From assembly GCA_964245345.1 (NCBI GenBank), contig CAXTMS010000016.1:1-32784 (forward strand): a DNA stretch of 32,784 nucleotides. The letters run 5' to 3'. Positions within the stretch are counted from its first letter, which is position 1. Every line of letters begins with the position of its first letter. A program made the translations under genes and the position numbers. Source of the DNA: Lichenicola sp964245345. Lineage in GTDB: Bacteria; Pseudomonadota; Alphaproteobacteria; Acetobacterales; Acetobacteraceae. The notes under the pieces were generated by a model, which searched no databases, was not told where the DNA came from, and saw nothing but the letters and a program-made list of their open reading frames with translations. This document shows, one piece after another, positions 22,030 through 32,784 of this stretch.

Positions 22030-23042
22030 CCGAGCCGGCCTTCCCGGTGTCCGACCACTGCGACGGAAGCCTGTTCCACAATCCTGCGGTCGGGCCCGCG
22101 CCGCAACGGCCGTCGGCCGGTCGTGGCCTGCTGCCGATCCTGCGCTGGCGCCTGGGCGGCACTCGCGCGTTGTGGCCATCCGGGATCGTCGACCCGCCAC
22201 CGCGGGGGGATCCGCGCGACGAGCCGCCGGCGGACGGCGCCACGCTGACCTTTCTCGGCCATGCCGGCTTCCTCGTTCGCCTGCCTGGGCTGACCATCCT
22301 GACCGATCCGGTGTTCAGCGAGCGCTGCTCCCCGGTGTCCTGGGCCGGGCCGAGGCGGGCGCGTCCGCCGGGACGGCGGCTGGACGCGCTGCCGCCGATC
22401 GACTTGGTGCTGGTGTCGCACAACCATTACGACCACCTCGACCTGCCCAGCCTGTCCGCGATCGTGCGCCGCGACCGGCCGGCCATCGTCACCCCGCTTG
22501 GCAACGCGCCGCTGTTGGCCAAGGCCGGCGCCACACGGATCACCGAGCTGGACTGGTGGCAGTCGCACCGGTTCGGCAACGCCACCGTCACCGCCACCCC
22601 GGCGCGGCACTTTTCCGCCCGCACCCCGTTCGACGGCAGTCGGGCGCTGTGGTCCGGCTTCATGATCGAGCAGCCGCCGATGCGCGTGCTGTTTGCAGGC
22701 GACTCAGGGGATGGACCGCATTGGGGTGAGATCGGTCAGCGGCTCGGGGCGCCGGACCTGGCGCTGCTGCCGATCGGTGCTTACGACCCGCGCGCCCTGA
22801 TGGCGCCGGTGCACATGAATCCGGAGGAAGCGGTGGCCGCCCACCTGTCGCTGGGCGCGCATCGCTCGGTCGGCATGCATTTCGGCACCTTCCAGCTGAC
22901 CGACGAGCCGATCGACGAGCCGGAACGCAGGCTTGCCGCCGCCTGCGGCGACCGTGGACTGCCGCCCGGCGCGTTCACCACCCTGGGCTCCGGCGACACC
23001 GAACCCTTCCTGGCATCGTCATCGCCGCGCGGAACCGGGTGA
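22026..23042 (+). CDS. MBL-fold metallohydrolase, RomA / NAPE-PLD-like
   Basis: The 338-residue protein has the metallo-beta-lactamase-fold motif SHNHYDHLD (H132, H134, D136, H137), then PARHFS with the next histidine, LFAGDSGDG with the bridging aspartate and SVGMHFGTFQLTDEPIDEP, the distinctive C-terminal motif of the NAPE-phospholipase D/RomA branch. Bacterial members are assumed to hydrolyse phosphodiesters or lipids, but substrates are mostly unknown. There is no signal peptide, so it is probably cytoplasmic. The ATGA overlap (22026-22029) with the NADH dehydrogenase gene suggests coupled translation; the biological link between the two is unclear. Confidence 0.92.
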   Translation: MTEPAFPVSDHCDGSLFHNPAVGPAPQRPSAGRGLLPILRWRLGGTRALWPSGIVDPPPRGDPRDEPPADGATLTFLGHAGFLVRLPGLTILTDPVFSERCSPVSWAGPRRARPPGRRLDALPPIDLVLVSHNHYDHLDLPSLSAIVRRDRPAIVTPLGNAPLLAKAGATRITELDWWQSHRFGNATVTATPARHFSARTPFDGSRALWSGFMIEQPPMRVLFAGDSGDGPHWGEIGQRLGAPDLALLPIGAYDPRALMAPVHMNPEEAVAAHLSLGAHRSVGMHFGTFQLTDEPIDEPERRLAAACGDRGLPPGAFTTLGSGDTEPFLASSSPRGTG

Positions 23043-23093
23043 TACGGGGCGGGTTGTGTCGCCGTCACCGCTCCCGCCCCCGAAGGACCGCCC

Positions 23094-25232
23094 GTGCCCA
23101 GCATCATCAAGAAGAGCCTGCGTGAAGGTTACCCGTTTCCGCGAGGCGCCACCTGGGACGGCAAGGGGACGAACTTCGCCTTGTTCTCCGCCAACGCCAC
23201 CAAGGTGGAGGTTTGCCTGTTCAACGACGATGGCACCGTCGAGGTCGAGCGGATCACCCTGCCCGAATACACCGACCAGATCTTCCACGGCTGGCTGCCT
23301 GGCGTCGGTCCGGGCCAGATCTACGGCTACCGCGTGCACGGGCCGTATGCCCCGGAGGCCGGGCACCGCTTCAACCCGAACAAGCTGCTGCTCGACCCCT
23401 ACGCGCCGGCGCATTTCGGCGAGCTGAAGTGGGACCCGGCGCTGTTCGGCTACACCATCGGCCATCCGGACGACGACCTGAGCTTCGACGAGCGCGACAG
23501 CGCCCCGTTCATGGTGAAGTCGGTGGTGATCGATCCCAGCTTCGACTGGAGGGGCCAGCCCAAGCGCAACCCGATCGCCTGGGACAGAACGGTCCTCTAC
23601 GAGACCCACGTGCGCGGCTACACCATGAAGCACCCGGCGGTGCCGGAAAAGTTGCGCGGCACCTATGTCGGGATGAAGACGCCGGCGGTGCTGGACTACA
23701 TCAAGAAGCTCGGCGTCACCTCCATCGAGCTGCTGCCGGTGCACAGCTTCATCCTGGACAGCAACCTGCTGGAAAAGGATCTCACCAACTACTGGGGCTA
23801 CAACTCGATCGGCTTCTTCGCGCCCAACACCCGCTACGCCGCCGAACCCGAGCAGTCGCTGCGCGAGTTCAAGGAGATGGTGGCGGCGATCCACGACGTC
23901 GGCCTCGAGGTGATCCTGGACGTGGTGTACAACCACACCGCGGAAGGCAACGAGCGCGGCCCCACCCTGTCGTTCAAGGGCATCGACAACGCGTCCTATT
24001 ACCGGTTGCAGGCGGACCAGCCACGCTACTACGTCAACGACACCGGCACCGGCAACACCGTCAACCTGTCGCATCCCCGGGTGATCCAGATGGTGACGGA
24101 CAGCCTGCGCTACTGGGCGGAGGAAACGCATGTCGACGGCTTCCGCTTCGACCTCGGCACCATCCTGGCGCGCGAGCCGAACGGCTTCGACAACCAGTCC
24201 GGCTTCCTCAAGGCGTGCAGCCAGGACCCGACGCTGGGCACCGTCAAGCTGATCGCCGAGCCCTGGGATTGCGGGCCCGGCGGCTACCAGGTGGGCGAGT
24301 TTCCCCCCGGCTGGGCGGAATGGAACGACAAGTTCCGCGACGAGGTGCGCGAGTTCTGGAAGGGCGACCTGGTCGCGGCCAAGATCGCGCCGCGCCTGCT
24401 CGGCAGCCCGGCGGAGTTCGACCGCCAGGGCCGCAAGCCCTGGGCCTGCGTCAACTTCATCACCGCGCATGACGGCTTCACGCTGAACGACTGCGTCACC
24501 TACAACGAGAAGCACAACGAGGCCAACGGCGAGGACAACAAGGACGGCTCGTCCGACAACCGCTCCTTCAACTACGGCATCGAGGGCCCGACCGACGATC
24601 CGGAGATCCAGCGCGTGCGGGCGCGGCAGATCCGCAACATGCTGTCGACCCTGCTGCTCAGCCAGGGCACGCCGATGCTGCTCGCCGGCGACGAGTTCGG
24701 CCGCACCCAGAACGGCAACAACAACGCGTATTGCCAGGACAGCGACATTTCCTGGGTGAACTGGGAGATCGAGGAAAAGGGCCAAAGCCTGATCCGCTTC
24801 GTGTCCCGCCTCACCGCGCTGCGCCGGCGTTTCCCGATCCTGCGCCGCAACCGCTTCCTCACCGCCGCCTACAACGAGGAGCTCGACATCAAGGAGCTGA
24901 CCTGGCTCAACGCCGGCGGCGGCGAGATGATGCCGGGCGACTGGGACGCGGCGCAGTGCTTCGGGTTGATGCTTGACGGGCGCGCCCAGCCCACCGGCAT
25001 CCGCCAGCGCGGCCAGGATGCCACACTGCTGATGGTGTTCAACGCCTGGCACGACTTGGTCGGCTTCAAGCTGCCGCCGGCGGTCGACCAGCGGTGGAAG
25101 CTGATCATCGACACCAACCTGTCCGAGGACGAGGAGGAAAAGGAGGATCAGCATTTCGAGGATGAGCACGTGTACCAGGTGACCGGCCGGTCCTTCCTGC
25201 TGTTCGAGCTCGTGCCGGATGTCGTGAAGTGA
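23094..25232 (+). CDS. glgX: Glycogen debranching enzyme (GlgX / TreX, GH13)
   Basis: The 712-residue protein hydrolyses alpha-1,6 branches in glycogen or limit dextrin. An N-terminal CBM48-like region (GYPFPRGATWDGKGTNFALF) precedes the catalytic barrel: VILDVVYNHTAEG, VDGFRFDLG with nucleophile Asp near residue 352, LIAEPWDCG with acid Glu near 389 and FITAHDGFTL. GlgX/TreX length is typical (about 660-720). The start is GTG at 23094, supported by AAGGA 6 bases upstream. Its TGA overlaps the treZ GTG start (GTGA, 25229-25232). Joined to treZ and treY it acts as the treX function, supplying linear maltodextrins for trehalose synthesis. Confidence 0.96.
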   Translation: MPSIIKKSLREGYPFPRGATWDGKGTNFALFSANATKVEVCLFNDDGTVEVERITLPEYTDQIFHGWLPGVGPGQIYGYRVHGPYAPEAGHRFNPNKLLLDPYAPAHFGELKWDPALFGYTIGHPDDDLSFDERDSAPFMVKSVVIDPSFDWRGQPKRNPIAWDRTVLYETHVRGYTMKHPAVPEKLRGTYVGMKTPAVLDYIKKLGVTSIELLPVHSFILDSNLLEKDLTNYWGYNSIGFFAPNTRYAAEPEQSLREFKEMVAAIHDVGLEVILDVVYNHTAEGNERGPTLSFKGIDNASYYRLQADQPRYYVNDTGTGNTVNLSHPRVIQMVTDSLRYWAEETHVDGFRFDLGTILAREPNGFDNQSGFLKACSQDPTLGTVKLIAEPWDCGPGGYQVGEFPPGWAEWNDKFRDEVREFWKGDLVAAKIAPRLLGSPAEFDRQGRKPWACVNFITAHDGFTLNDCVTYNEKHNEANGEDNKDGSSDNRSFNYGIEGPTDDPEIQRVRARQIRNMLSTLLLSQGTPMLLAGDEFGRTQNGNNNAYCQDSDISWVNWEIEEKGQSLIRFVSRLTALRRRFPILRRNRFLTAAYNEELDIKELTWLNAGGGEMMPGDWDAAQCFGLMLDGRAQPTGIRQRGQDATLLMVFNAWHDLVGFKLPPAVDQRWKLIIDTNLSEDEEEKEDQHFEDEHVYQVTGRSFLLFELVPDVVK

Positions 25233-27000
25233 CCGCCTCTCCCGATCACCTCCGGCAAGGCGCCATATTGGAAGCGGACGGCGTCCGCTTCCGCCTTTGG
25301 GCGCCCGGATGCGACGCGGTGTCGCTGGTGCTGGAAGCCGACGGGCGCGTGCTGCCGATGCGCAGGCAGTCGGACGGTTTCCATGACATCCATGTCGAGG
25401 GCATCGGCGCCGGCGCGCTGTACCGCTATCAGCTTCCCGACGGCCTCAAGGTCCCGGACCCGGCATCGCGGTTCCAGCCACAGGACGTGCACGGCCCGAG
25501 CGAGGTGATCGATCCCGACGCTTATCGCTGGACCGAGACCTGGACCGGCCGGTCGTGGGACGAGATCGTGCTCTACGAGCTGCACGTGGGCGCGTTCACG
25601 CCCGAGGGCACGTTCCGCGCGGCGGCGGCCAGACTCGACCACCTGCAGTCGCTCGGCGTCACCGCCATCGAGATCATGCCGATCTCGGACTTCCCGGGAC
25701 GGCGCAACTGGGGCTACGACGGCGTGCTGCCCTACGCACCGGATTCCAGCTACGGCCGTCCCGACGACCTCAAGGCGCTGGTCGAAGCGGCCCATGCACG
25801 CGGCATCGCGGTCCTGCTCGACGTGGTCTACAACCATTTCGGCCCGGACGGGAATTATCTCCCGGTCTATGCGCCTACCTTCTTTACCGACCGGCACACG
25901 ACGCCCTGGGGTGCCGCGATCAACTACGACGGCGAGCACGGCGCTCCGGTGCGCGAGTTCGTCATCGGCAACGCCCTGTACTGGGTCGACGAGTTCCACC
26001 TCGACGGGCTGCGCTTCGACGCGGTGCACGCGATTATCGACGAAAGCGACAAGCATCTGCTCGACGAGCTGGCGGAACGAGTACGCGCGTCCACCACGCG
26101 GCCGCTGCACCTTCTGCTCGAGAACGAGGACAACGACCCGACACGCCTCGGCCGAGAAAACAACCAGCCGGTGCACTACACCGCGCAGTGGAACGACGAC
26201 GTCCACCACGTGCTGCATACCGCGGCAACGCATGAGCGCACCGGCTACTACGCCGACTACGAGGGCGACACGGATCTGCTGGGTCGTGCGCTGTCGGAAG
26301 GCTTCGGTTACCAGGGACAGATGATGCCTTATCGCGGCAGCGCGCGCGGCGCACCCAGCGCCGACCTGCCGCCTGGTGCCTTCGTCGCCTTCATCCAGAA
26401 CCACGACCAGGTCGGTAACCGCGCCTTCGGCGAGCGCCTCGGCAGCATCGCCAAGCCGGCGGCGATGCGCGCGTTGGCCGCGACCTACCTGTTGCTCCCG
26501 CAGGCACCGATGATCTTCATGGGTGAGGAATGGGGGGCGAAGCAGCCGTTCCCGTTCTTCTGCGACTTCGAGGGTGAGCTGGCGGACGCGGTACGCAAGG
26601 GCCGGCGCGAGGAGTTCGCACGGTTTCCCGAGTTCCAGGATCCGGAAATGCGCGACCGCATCCCCGATCCGCTGGCGGACGCCACCTTCCAGTCGGCGAA
26701 GCTGGACTGGGCGGCGATGGACCAAGACCTGCTCGCGCTGTATCGCGGCCTGCTTGCAGTGCGTCGCCAACACATCGTGCCGCTGCTTCTGCAAATCACC
26801 CGCGGCGGCAGCGCCACCCGCCACGGCGACGAGGCGGTCGAGCTGCGCTGGCAGGCCGGTGACCGCAGCCTCGTGCTGGCGACCAACCTGTCGGACCGGC
26901 ACGTGAACTTTCCGGCGGTATCCGGCGCGGTGCTGTGGAGCGAGGGCGACACCGCGTCGCCGCTCGGGGCCTGGTCGGTGCGCTGCACCCTGGAGGGCGC

Positions 27001-27004
<4 letters not shown>
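25229..27004 (+). CDS. treZ: Malto-oligosyltrehalose trehalohydrolase
   Basis: The 591-residue GH13 enzyme releases trehalose from maltooligosyl-trehalose made by TreY. It begins with a CBM48-like domain (GVRFRLWAPGCDAVSLVLE). The catalytic barrel shows LLDVVYNHFGPDGNYLPVY, DGLRFDAVHAI with nucleophile Asp near residue 262, LLLENEDNDP with acid Glu near 297, and IQNHDQVGNRAFGERL. Length matches TreZ (580-600). The start is GTG 25229 in a GTGA overlap with glgX; the stop overlaps the treY ATG as ATGA (27001-27004). Strict coupling of all three genes implies stoichiometric expression. Confidence 0.96.
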
Positions 27005-29745
<2,741 letters not shown>

Positions 29746-29835
29746 GCCGCAGCCTTGGGTCTGGCACTGCGCCTTGGCGGATGACAACCGTTGGGGCACG
29801 TGCCTATCCTGCCTCCGCCGCCGTGGAGGACACCG

Positions 29836-30384
29836 ATGGCCGATCCGGACGAGGAAGGGGTGCGGGTGCCCGGGCCGGGCTTCACCCACGAGCAGATCGA
29901 GGCGCTCTACTTCGACGCCGCCAGCGACGGTCAGGCTGACCTGCTCGAACAGTTCCTCGATGCCGGCGCCGACCCGAACCGGCCGGACCGGCGCGGCTAC
30001 ACTCCGCTGATCCTGTCCTCCTACAACGGCCATCAGGCGGCGACCATCCTGCTGCTCCGTCGTGGCGCCACACCCGACCTTCCGGACGCCAAGGGCAGCA
30101 CCGCGCTGTGCGGCGTCGCCTTCAAGGGCGACCTCGCAGTCGCCCGCCTGTTGCTGGACGCCGGCGCCGCCATTGACCAACCCAACCATGTCGGACGGAC
30201 GCCGCTGATGTTCGCGGTCATGTTCGGGCGCGAAGCGATGGCGCATCTCCTGCTCGAACACGGAGCCAACCCGCTCAAGCGGGACGGCGAAGGCACCACC
30301 GCCCTGTTCCTGGCCGAGCGCCACGGCAGCAACGGCCTGGCCCGGCGCATGCGCGGCCTGCTGCCGGAGCCTGCCGAGGCCTGA
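29836..30384 (+). CDS. Ankyrin-repeat protein
   Basis: The 182-residue protein contains about four ankyrin repeats, for example DLLEQFLDAGADPNRPDRRG followed by TPLILSSYNGHQ, ARLLLDAGAAIDQPNHVGRT and HLLLEHGANPLKRDGEG. Ankyrin repeats bind proteins; no catalytic domain, signal peptide or membrane helix is present, so it is probably a small cytoplasmic binding protein. ATG 29836 is chosen because GGAGGA at 29825-29830 precedes it by 5 bases; an upstream TTG in the same frame lacks such a site. A partner cannot be named. It resembles bacterial AnkB-like proteins often found with stress enzymes, which would fit the trehalose genes before it, but this is inference. Confidence 0.88.
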   Translation: MADPDEEGVRVPGPGFTHEQIEALYFDAASDGQADLLEQFLDAGADPNRPDRRGYTPLILSSYNGHQAATILLLRRGATPDLPDAKGSTALCGVAFKGDLAVARLLLDAGAAIDQPNHVGRTPLMFAVMFGREAMAHLLLEHGANPLKRDGEGTTALFLAERHGSNGLARRMRGLLPEPAEA

Positions 30385-30481
30385 CGGGGTCGACGGGGCG
30401 ATACCGAGCGAAGCTCTACGTTACAGGAACCGGTGATCGCAGCCGCGGTTGATCGACCGGCCGCCTGGGCCTGGAGATCGC

Positions 30482-31036
30482 ATGGCAGAACCGGTGCGTG
30501 GCGCTGACCGCGTCAACGACGAGCTGGAGGTCGGCTACGACCAGGAGTTCGAGCGACGCTGGAACATCGCCCAGAACGTCGGCCTCGTGGCGATGGTCCT
30601 GTTCCTGCTGGTCTGCCTGTCCGGCCTGCTGGGGCGCGGCCCGTTCAGCCATCGCACCGCCAATGCCCCGGACGGGTCGCTGCACGTGGACTTCGAGCCG
30701 GCCGCACGGGAGGGCACCCCGACCCAGGTCACGCTGCGCCTGGCCAATCCCGGTGACGCGCCGATGCCGGTGAGCGTGTTCGTGTCCGGCAAGATGGCCG
30801 AGCCGATGGGCCTCGACCGGACCGTGCCGGACACGGAGGCGACGATGGTCGGAAGCAAGGGGCTGGTGCTGCGCTTCGTCGTGGCGCCACGGCAGGCCGA
30901 CGCGAAGATCAGGCTCGACGCCATGCCCGCTTCCGCCGGCATCGTCCGCCTCCAGGCCTGGACCGGCGCCGACGCGAATGCGGACATGCCGGACCAGCGC
31001 CACAGGGTGCACTGGACCCAGGTCGTGCTGCCATGA
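30482..31036 (+). CDS. Membrane-anchored protein with extracytoplasmic beta-rich domain, function unknown
   Basis: I do not recognise a named family. The 184-residue protein has a charged N-terminal tail containing YDQEFERRWN, one membrane helix at about 32-51 (NVGLVAMVLFLLVCLSGLLG) and a C-terminal domain of alternating beta-like strands (TQVTLRLANPGDAPMPVSVF, GLVLRFVVAP) that looks Ig-like and probably faces the periplasm. GGAG at 30473-30476 supports ATG 30482 rather than an upstream TTG. Only 37 bases separate it from the DUF421 gene, so they are likely co-transcribed; it may assist or anchor that protein. Confidence 0.75.
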   Translation: MAEPVRGADRVNDELEVGYDQEFERRWNIAQNVGLVAMVLFLLVCLSGLLGRGPFSHRTANAPDGSLHVDFEPAAREGTPTQVTLRLANPGDAPMPVSVFVSGKMAEPMGLDRTVPDTEATMVGSKGLVLRFVVAPRQADAKIRLDAMPASAGIVRLQAWTGADANADMPDQRHRVHWTQVVLP

Positions 31037-31073
31037 GGCGCGCCAACACGATCCGGCGTCGGGAGCACCGGCC

Positions 31074-31514
31074 ATGAACGTGATCCTGCGCGCCGCGGCC
31101 GCCTACTGGATCCTGTTGTTCGCACTTCGCTTCCTGGGCCGGCGCACCTCGAGCCAGCTGGCGCCGCTCGACCTCGTGGTGCTGTTCCTGGTGGCGGGCA
31201 CCACCCTGACCGGCGTGCTCAGCGACGAGCATTCGGTCACCGCGGGCGTCAGCGTGGTGGTCACCTTCGGCCTGATGCACCGGCTGGTGGGCTGGCTCAA
31301 GGTGCACTCGCCCCGGTTCGGCCGCATCGTCGACGGCACGCCGATCATCGTCTACGAGGATGGCAAGTTCCAGGAAAAGCGGATGCGCCAGCTGAACATC
31401 CAGCAGTCGGACATCATGTACGCCGTCCGACAGCGCGGACTGCACGAGATCGCCCAGGTGCGCTACGCGATCGCCGAGCGTGACGGCAAGATTTCCATCA
31501 TCGTCCAGGAATAG
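31074..31514 (+). CDS. DUF421 (YetF/YcaP-like) membrane protein
   Basis: The 146-residue protein has an N-terminal membrane part with three helices (YWILLFALRFLGRR, PLDLVVLFLVAGTTLTGVL and a third around VSVVVTFGLMHRLVGWL) and a cytoplasmic C-terminal domain with the DUF421 wording GTPIIVYEDGKFQEKRMRQL, IMYAVRQRGLHEIAQVRYAI and GKISIIVQE. DUF421 proteins such as YetF have no firmly known biochemical role. Length is short but normal for the minimal form. GGGAGC at 31061-31066 supports ATG 31074. The preceding membrane protein gene is a probable partner. Confidence 0.9.
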   Translation: MNVILRAAAAYWILLFALRFLGRRTSSQLAPLDLVVLFLVAGTTLTGVLSDEHSVTAGVSVVVTFGLMHRLVGWLKVHSPRFGRIVDGTPIIVYEDGKFQEKRMRQLNIQQSDIMYAVRQRGLHEIAQVRYAIAERDGKISIIVQE

Positions 31515-31546
31515 TGTATCGCGGAGCCGGGAGCCGGACCGACCGC

Positions 31547-31990
31547 ATGCAGATCCTCGCCTACGCCTTCGTGGCCTTTGTCGGCCTGCTCAACTCCATC
31601 CATTCCGGCACCAACGCCACGTTGATGCGGACCCTGGCCCGCCCCTGGTGGTGCACGCTGTTCGTTTGCGCGATCTCCGGCGCTGCCGCGGGCGCCGGCC
31701 TGCTGCTCAGCCGCGAACCGTTCCCGACCTCCACCGGCTTCTCGCAAACCCCGTGGTGGGCCTGGCTCGGCACCGTGATCGCGGTGGTGCCGATCATCGC
31801 CACCATCCTGTTCGCGGGCAAGCTGGGAGCCGCCAGCTACAACGGCATCGTGGTGACGGCCACCCTGGTCTCGGCCATCCTGCTCGACCATTTCGGCATC
31901 GTCGGCTTCGAGCGCCACCCGGCGACGCTTTGGCGCGTCGTCGGCGGCGCGCTGATGATCGGCGGCCTTGTTCTCGTCTGCATCTTCTGA
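31547..31990 (+). CDS. DUF606 (YdcZ-like) small membrane transporter protein
   Basis: The 147-residue protein has five membrane helices and the DUF606 pattern: LLNSIHSGTNATLMRTLARP at the start, WWAWLGTVIAVVPIIATILF in the middle, and LVSAILLDHFGIVGFER followed by RVVGGALMIGGLVLVCIF at the end. The family belongs to the drug/metabolite transporter superfamily; the substrate is unknown. The ATG at 31547 fits the family start although its ribosome-binding site is weak; a GTG at 31514 overlapping the DUF421 stop is an alternative. The C-terminus is complete, and its stop codon (31988-31990) is immediately followed, in the same frame, by the sedolisin remnant. Confidence 0.88.
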   Translation: MQILAYAFVAFVGLLNSIHSGTNATLMRTLARPWWCTLFVCAISGAAAGAGLLLSREPFPTSTGFSQTPWWAWLGTVIAVVPIIATILFAGKLGAASYNGIVVTATLVSAILLDHFGIVGFERHPATLWRVVGGALMIGGLVLVCIF

Positions 31991-32784
31991 CGGCGCCTTG
32001 ACCGGGCGCACCTTGGCGAAGGCGAGACGGACCTCGACGTCGAAGAGCCGGGCGCCATCGCGCCCGGTGCCAACGAGCGCGTCTACGTGTCGCCCAACAA
32101 CACCAACGCCAACTTCATCGACGGCTTCGAGGCGGCGGCGTCCGACAACGTCGCCGACACCGTGTCCTCCTCCTGGGGCCAGCCCGAGCTCGAGTTCTTC
32201 ACCGACATCGCCGCGCCCGCCAGCAGCCAGACCTTTCTGCTCGACGCGTTCCACGACGCCTTTCTGGAGATGGCGCTGCAGGACCAGACGGTGTTCATCG
32301 TCGCCGGCGACTCCGGCGCGTTCGACACCGTGCGCGGCTGCCCGGCCTATGGCACGCCCAGCGCCAAGAACCCGGTCTGCAACGCTCCCTACGCCGTGGG
32401 CCACCCGTCCAGCGACCCGCTGGTGACGGCCGCCGGCGGCACCACCCTGCCCTTCTCCTTCATCCTGACCAGCGGCGTGGTGCTGTCGGTGGCGCAGGAA
32501 CAGGCCGGGGGCTGGGACTACATCTCCAACGAGGCGGCCGCCCAGGGCAAGGCCGACCTGCTGCCGGTTTCTTCGGTGTTTTCCGCCGGCGACGGCGGCG
32601 GCGTCAGCTCCTATTTCGGCAAGCCTTATTACCAGGACGGCGTGAACGGCATCACCCTGACCAAGCCGGGCCAAACCCTGACCCAGGACAACGGCGCCGG
32701 ACCGGTGCTGCAATACGTGCTCCCGGCCAACTTCGCCGGGCGCAACTCGCCCGACCTGTCGGCCAACGCCGATCCGGAGTCCGG
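31991..32784 (+). pseudogene. 5'-truncated sedolisin (S53) serine-carboxyl peptidase, open at the window edge
   Basis: Translation in the frame directly after the DUF606 stop gives sedolisin sequence. GETDLDVEEPGAIAPGA carries the E-x-x-x-D pair (bases 32024 and 32036) of the catalytic Glu/Asp. SSSWGQPE, VFIVAGDSGAFD (oxyanion Asp at 32309), GHPSSDPLVTAAGGTT and RNSPDLSANADP follow in family order. The catalytic serine (SGTSA-type motif) would lie beyond the right edge. The propeptide and the start of the catalytic domain are missing, and no start codon occurs between the stop at 31990 and the catalytic motif; the first in-frame candidate is GTG at 32087, after the catalytic pair. The piece is otherwise free of stops and frameshifts, so the loss looks recent, or a junction of two sequences occurs near 31991. 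No secretion signal remains. Confidence 0.8.

Noticed and set aside
31463..32713. Minus-strand frame of about 416 codons opposite DUF606 and the sedolisin piece
   Set aside because: It is the antisense shadow of two recognisable plus-strand protein sequences.
32087..32784. Intact sedolisin gene beginning at the in-frame GTG at 32087
   Set aside because: That start would omit the catalytic Glu/Asp pair encoded just upstream, leave no propeptide, and has no clear ribosome-binding site.

Overview
The window is very GC-rich, gene-dense bacterial DNA without RNA genes, mobile elements or CRISPR arrays that I can see, and no gene-free stretch exceeds about 300 bases. The gene content points to an alphaproteobacterium of the Acetobacteraceae (acetic-acid or acidophilic relatives). 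The evidence is a transaldolase/glucose-6-phosphate isomerase fusion, a short (343-residue) 6-phosphogluconate dehydrogenase, and both lying in one pentose-phosphate cluster with tkt, zwf, pgl, rpiA and a gluconokinase. This assignment is inference from gene order and family knowledge, not from a phylogenetic marker.

Layout. Bases 1-1881 hold a divergent pair: an AraC-type regulator (minus, cut by the left edge) and an atypical short-chain dehydrogenase. Bases 1878-2775 hold a YaiI-type DUF188 protein and a YnfA-type membrane protein. Bases 2833-4195 hold a membrane-anchored CbbX-like AAA+ ATPase with a 67-residue one-helix membrane protein directly behind it. Bases 4360-15769, all on the minus strand, form a sugar-phosphate cluster read in the order tkt, tal-pgi, gnd, zwf, HAD phosphatase, HAD phosphatase, pgl, rpiA, gntK. 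Most genes from gnd onward touch or overlap (ATGA junctions at 4881, 6306 and 7981). The tkt/tal-pgi and tal-pgi/gnd gaps instead carry strong inverted repeats. Bases 15984-20537 (minus) encode a two-gene RND efflux system, adaptor then pump. Bases 20761-29745 (plus) hold a type II NADH dehydrogenase, a RomA/NAPE-PLD-like metallohydrolase, and the glgX(treX)-treZ-treY set that makes trehalose from glycogen or maltodextrin. Bases 29836-31990 hold an ankyrin-repeat protein, a membrane-anchored protein of unknown function, a DUF421 (YetF-like) protein and a DUF606 (YdcZ-like) membrane protein. From 31991 to the right edge there is a sedolisin (S53) protease reading frame that has lost its 5' part.

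How the genes fit together. The minus-strand cluster encodes a nearly complete pentose-phosphate cycle. Gluconokinase and zwf/pgl feed 6-phosphogluconate; gnd and rpiA convert it onward; tkt and transaldolase rearrange the carbon; the fused isomerase returns fructose-6-phosphate to glucose-6-phosphate. Ribulose-phosphate epimerase (rpe) and the Entner-Doudoroff genes are not in the window. Two tandem Cof-type HAD phosphatases sit inside the cluster with no assigned substrate. The plus-strand treX-Z-Y genes convert stored polyglucose to trehalose, a typical stress protectant.

The most interesting places for follow-up are the membrane AAA+/one-helix gene pair, the two HAD phosphatases, the inverted repeats between tkt and tal-pgi, and the decapitated sedolisin frame that begins right behind the DUF606 stop codon. 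I did not find clear evidence for a wholly new system.
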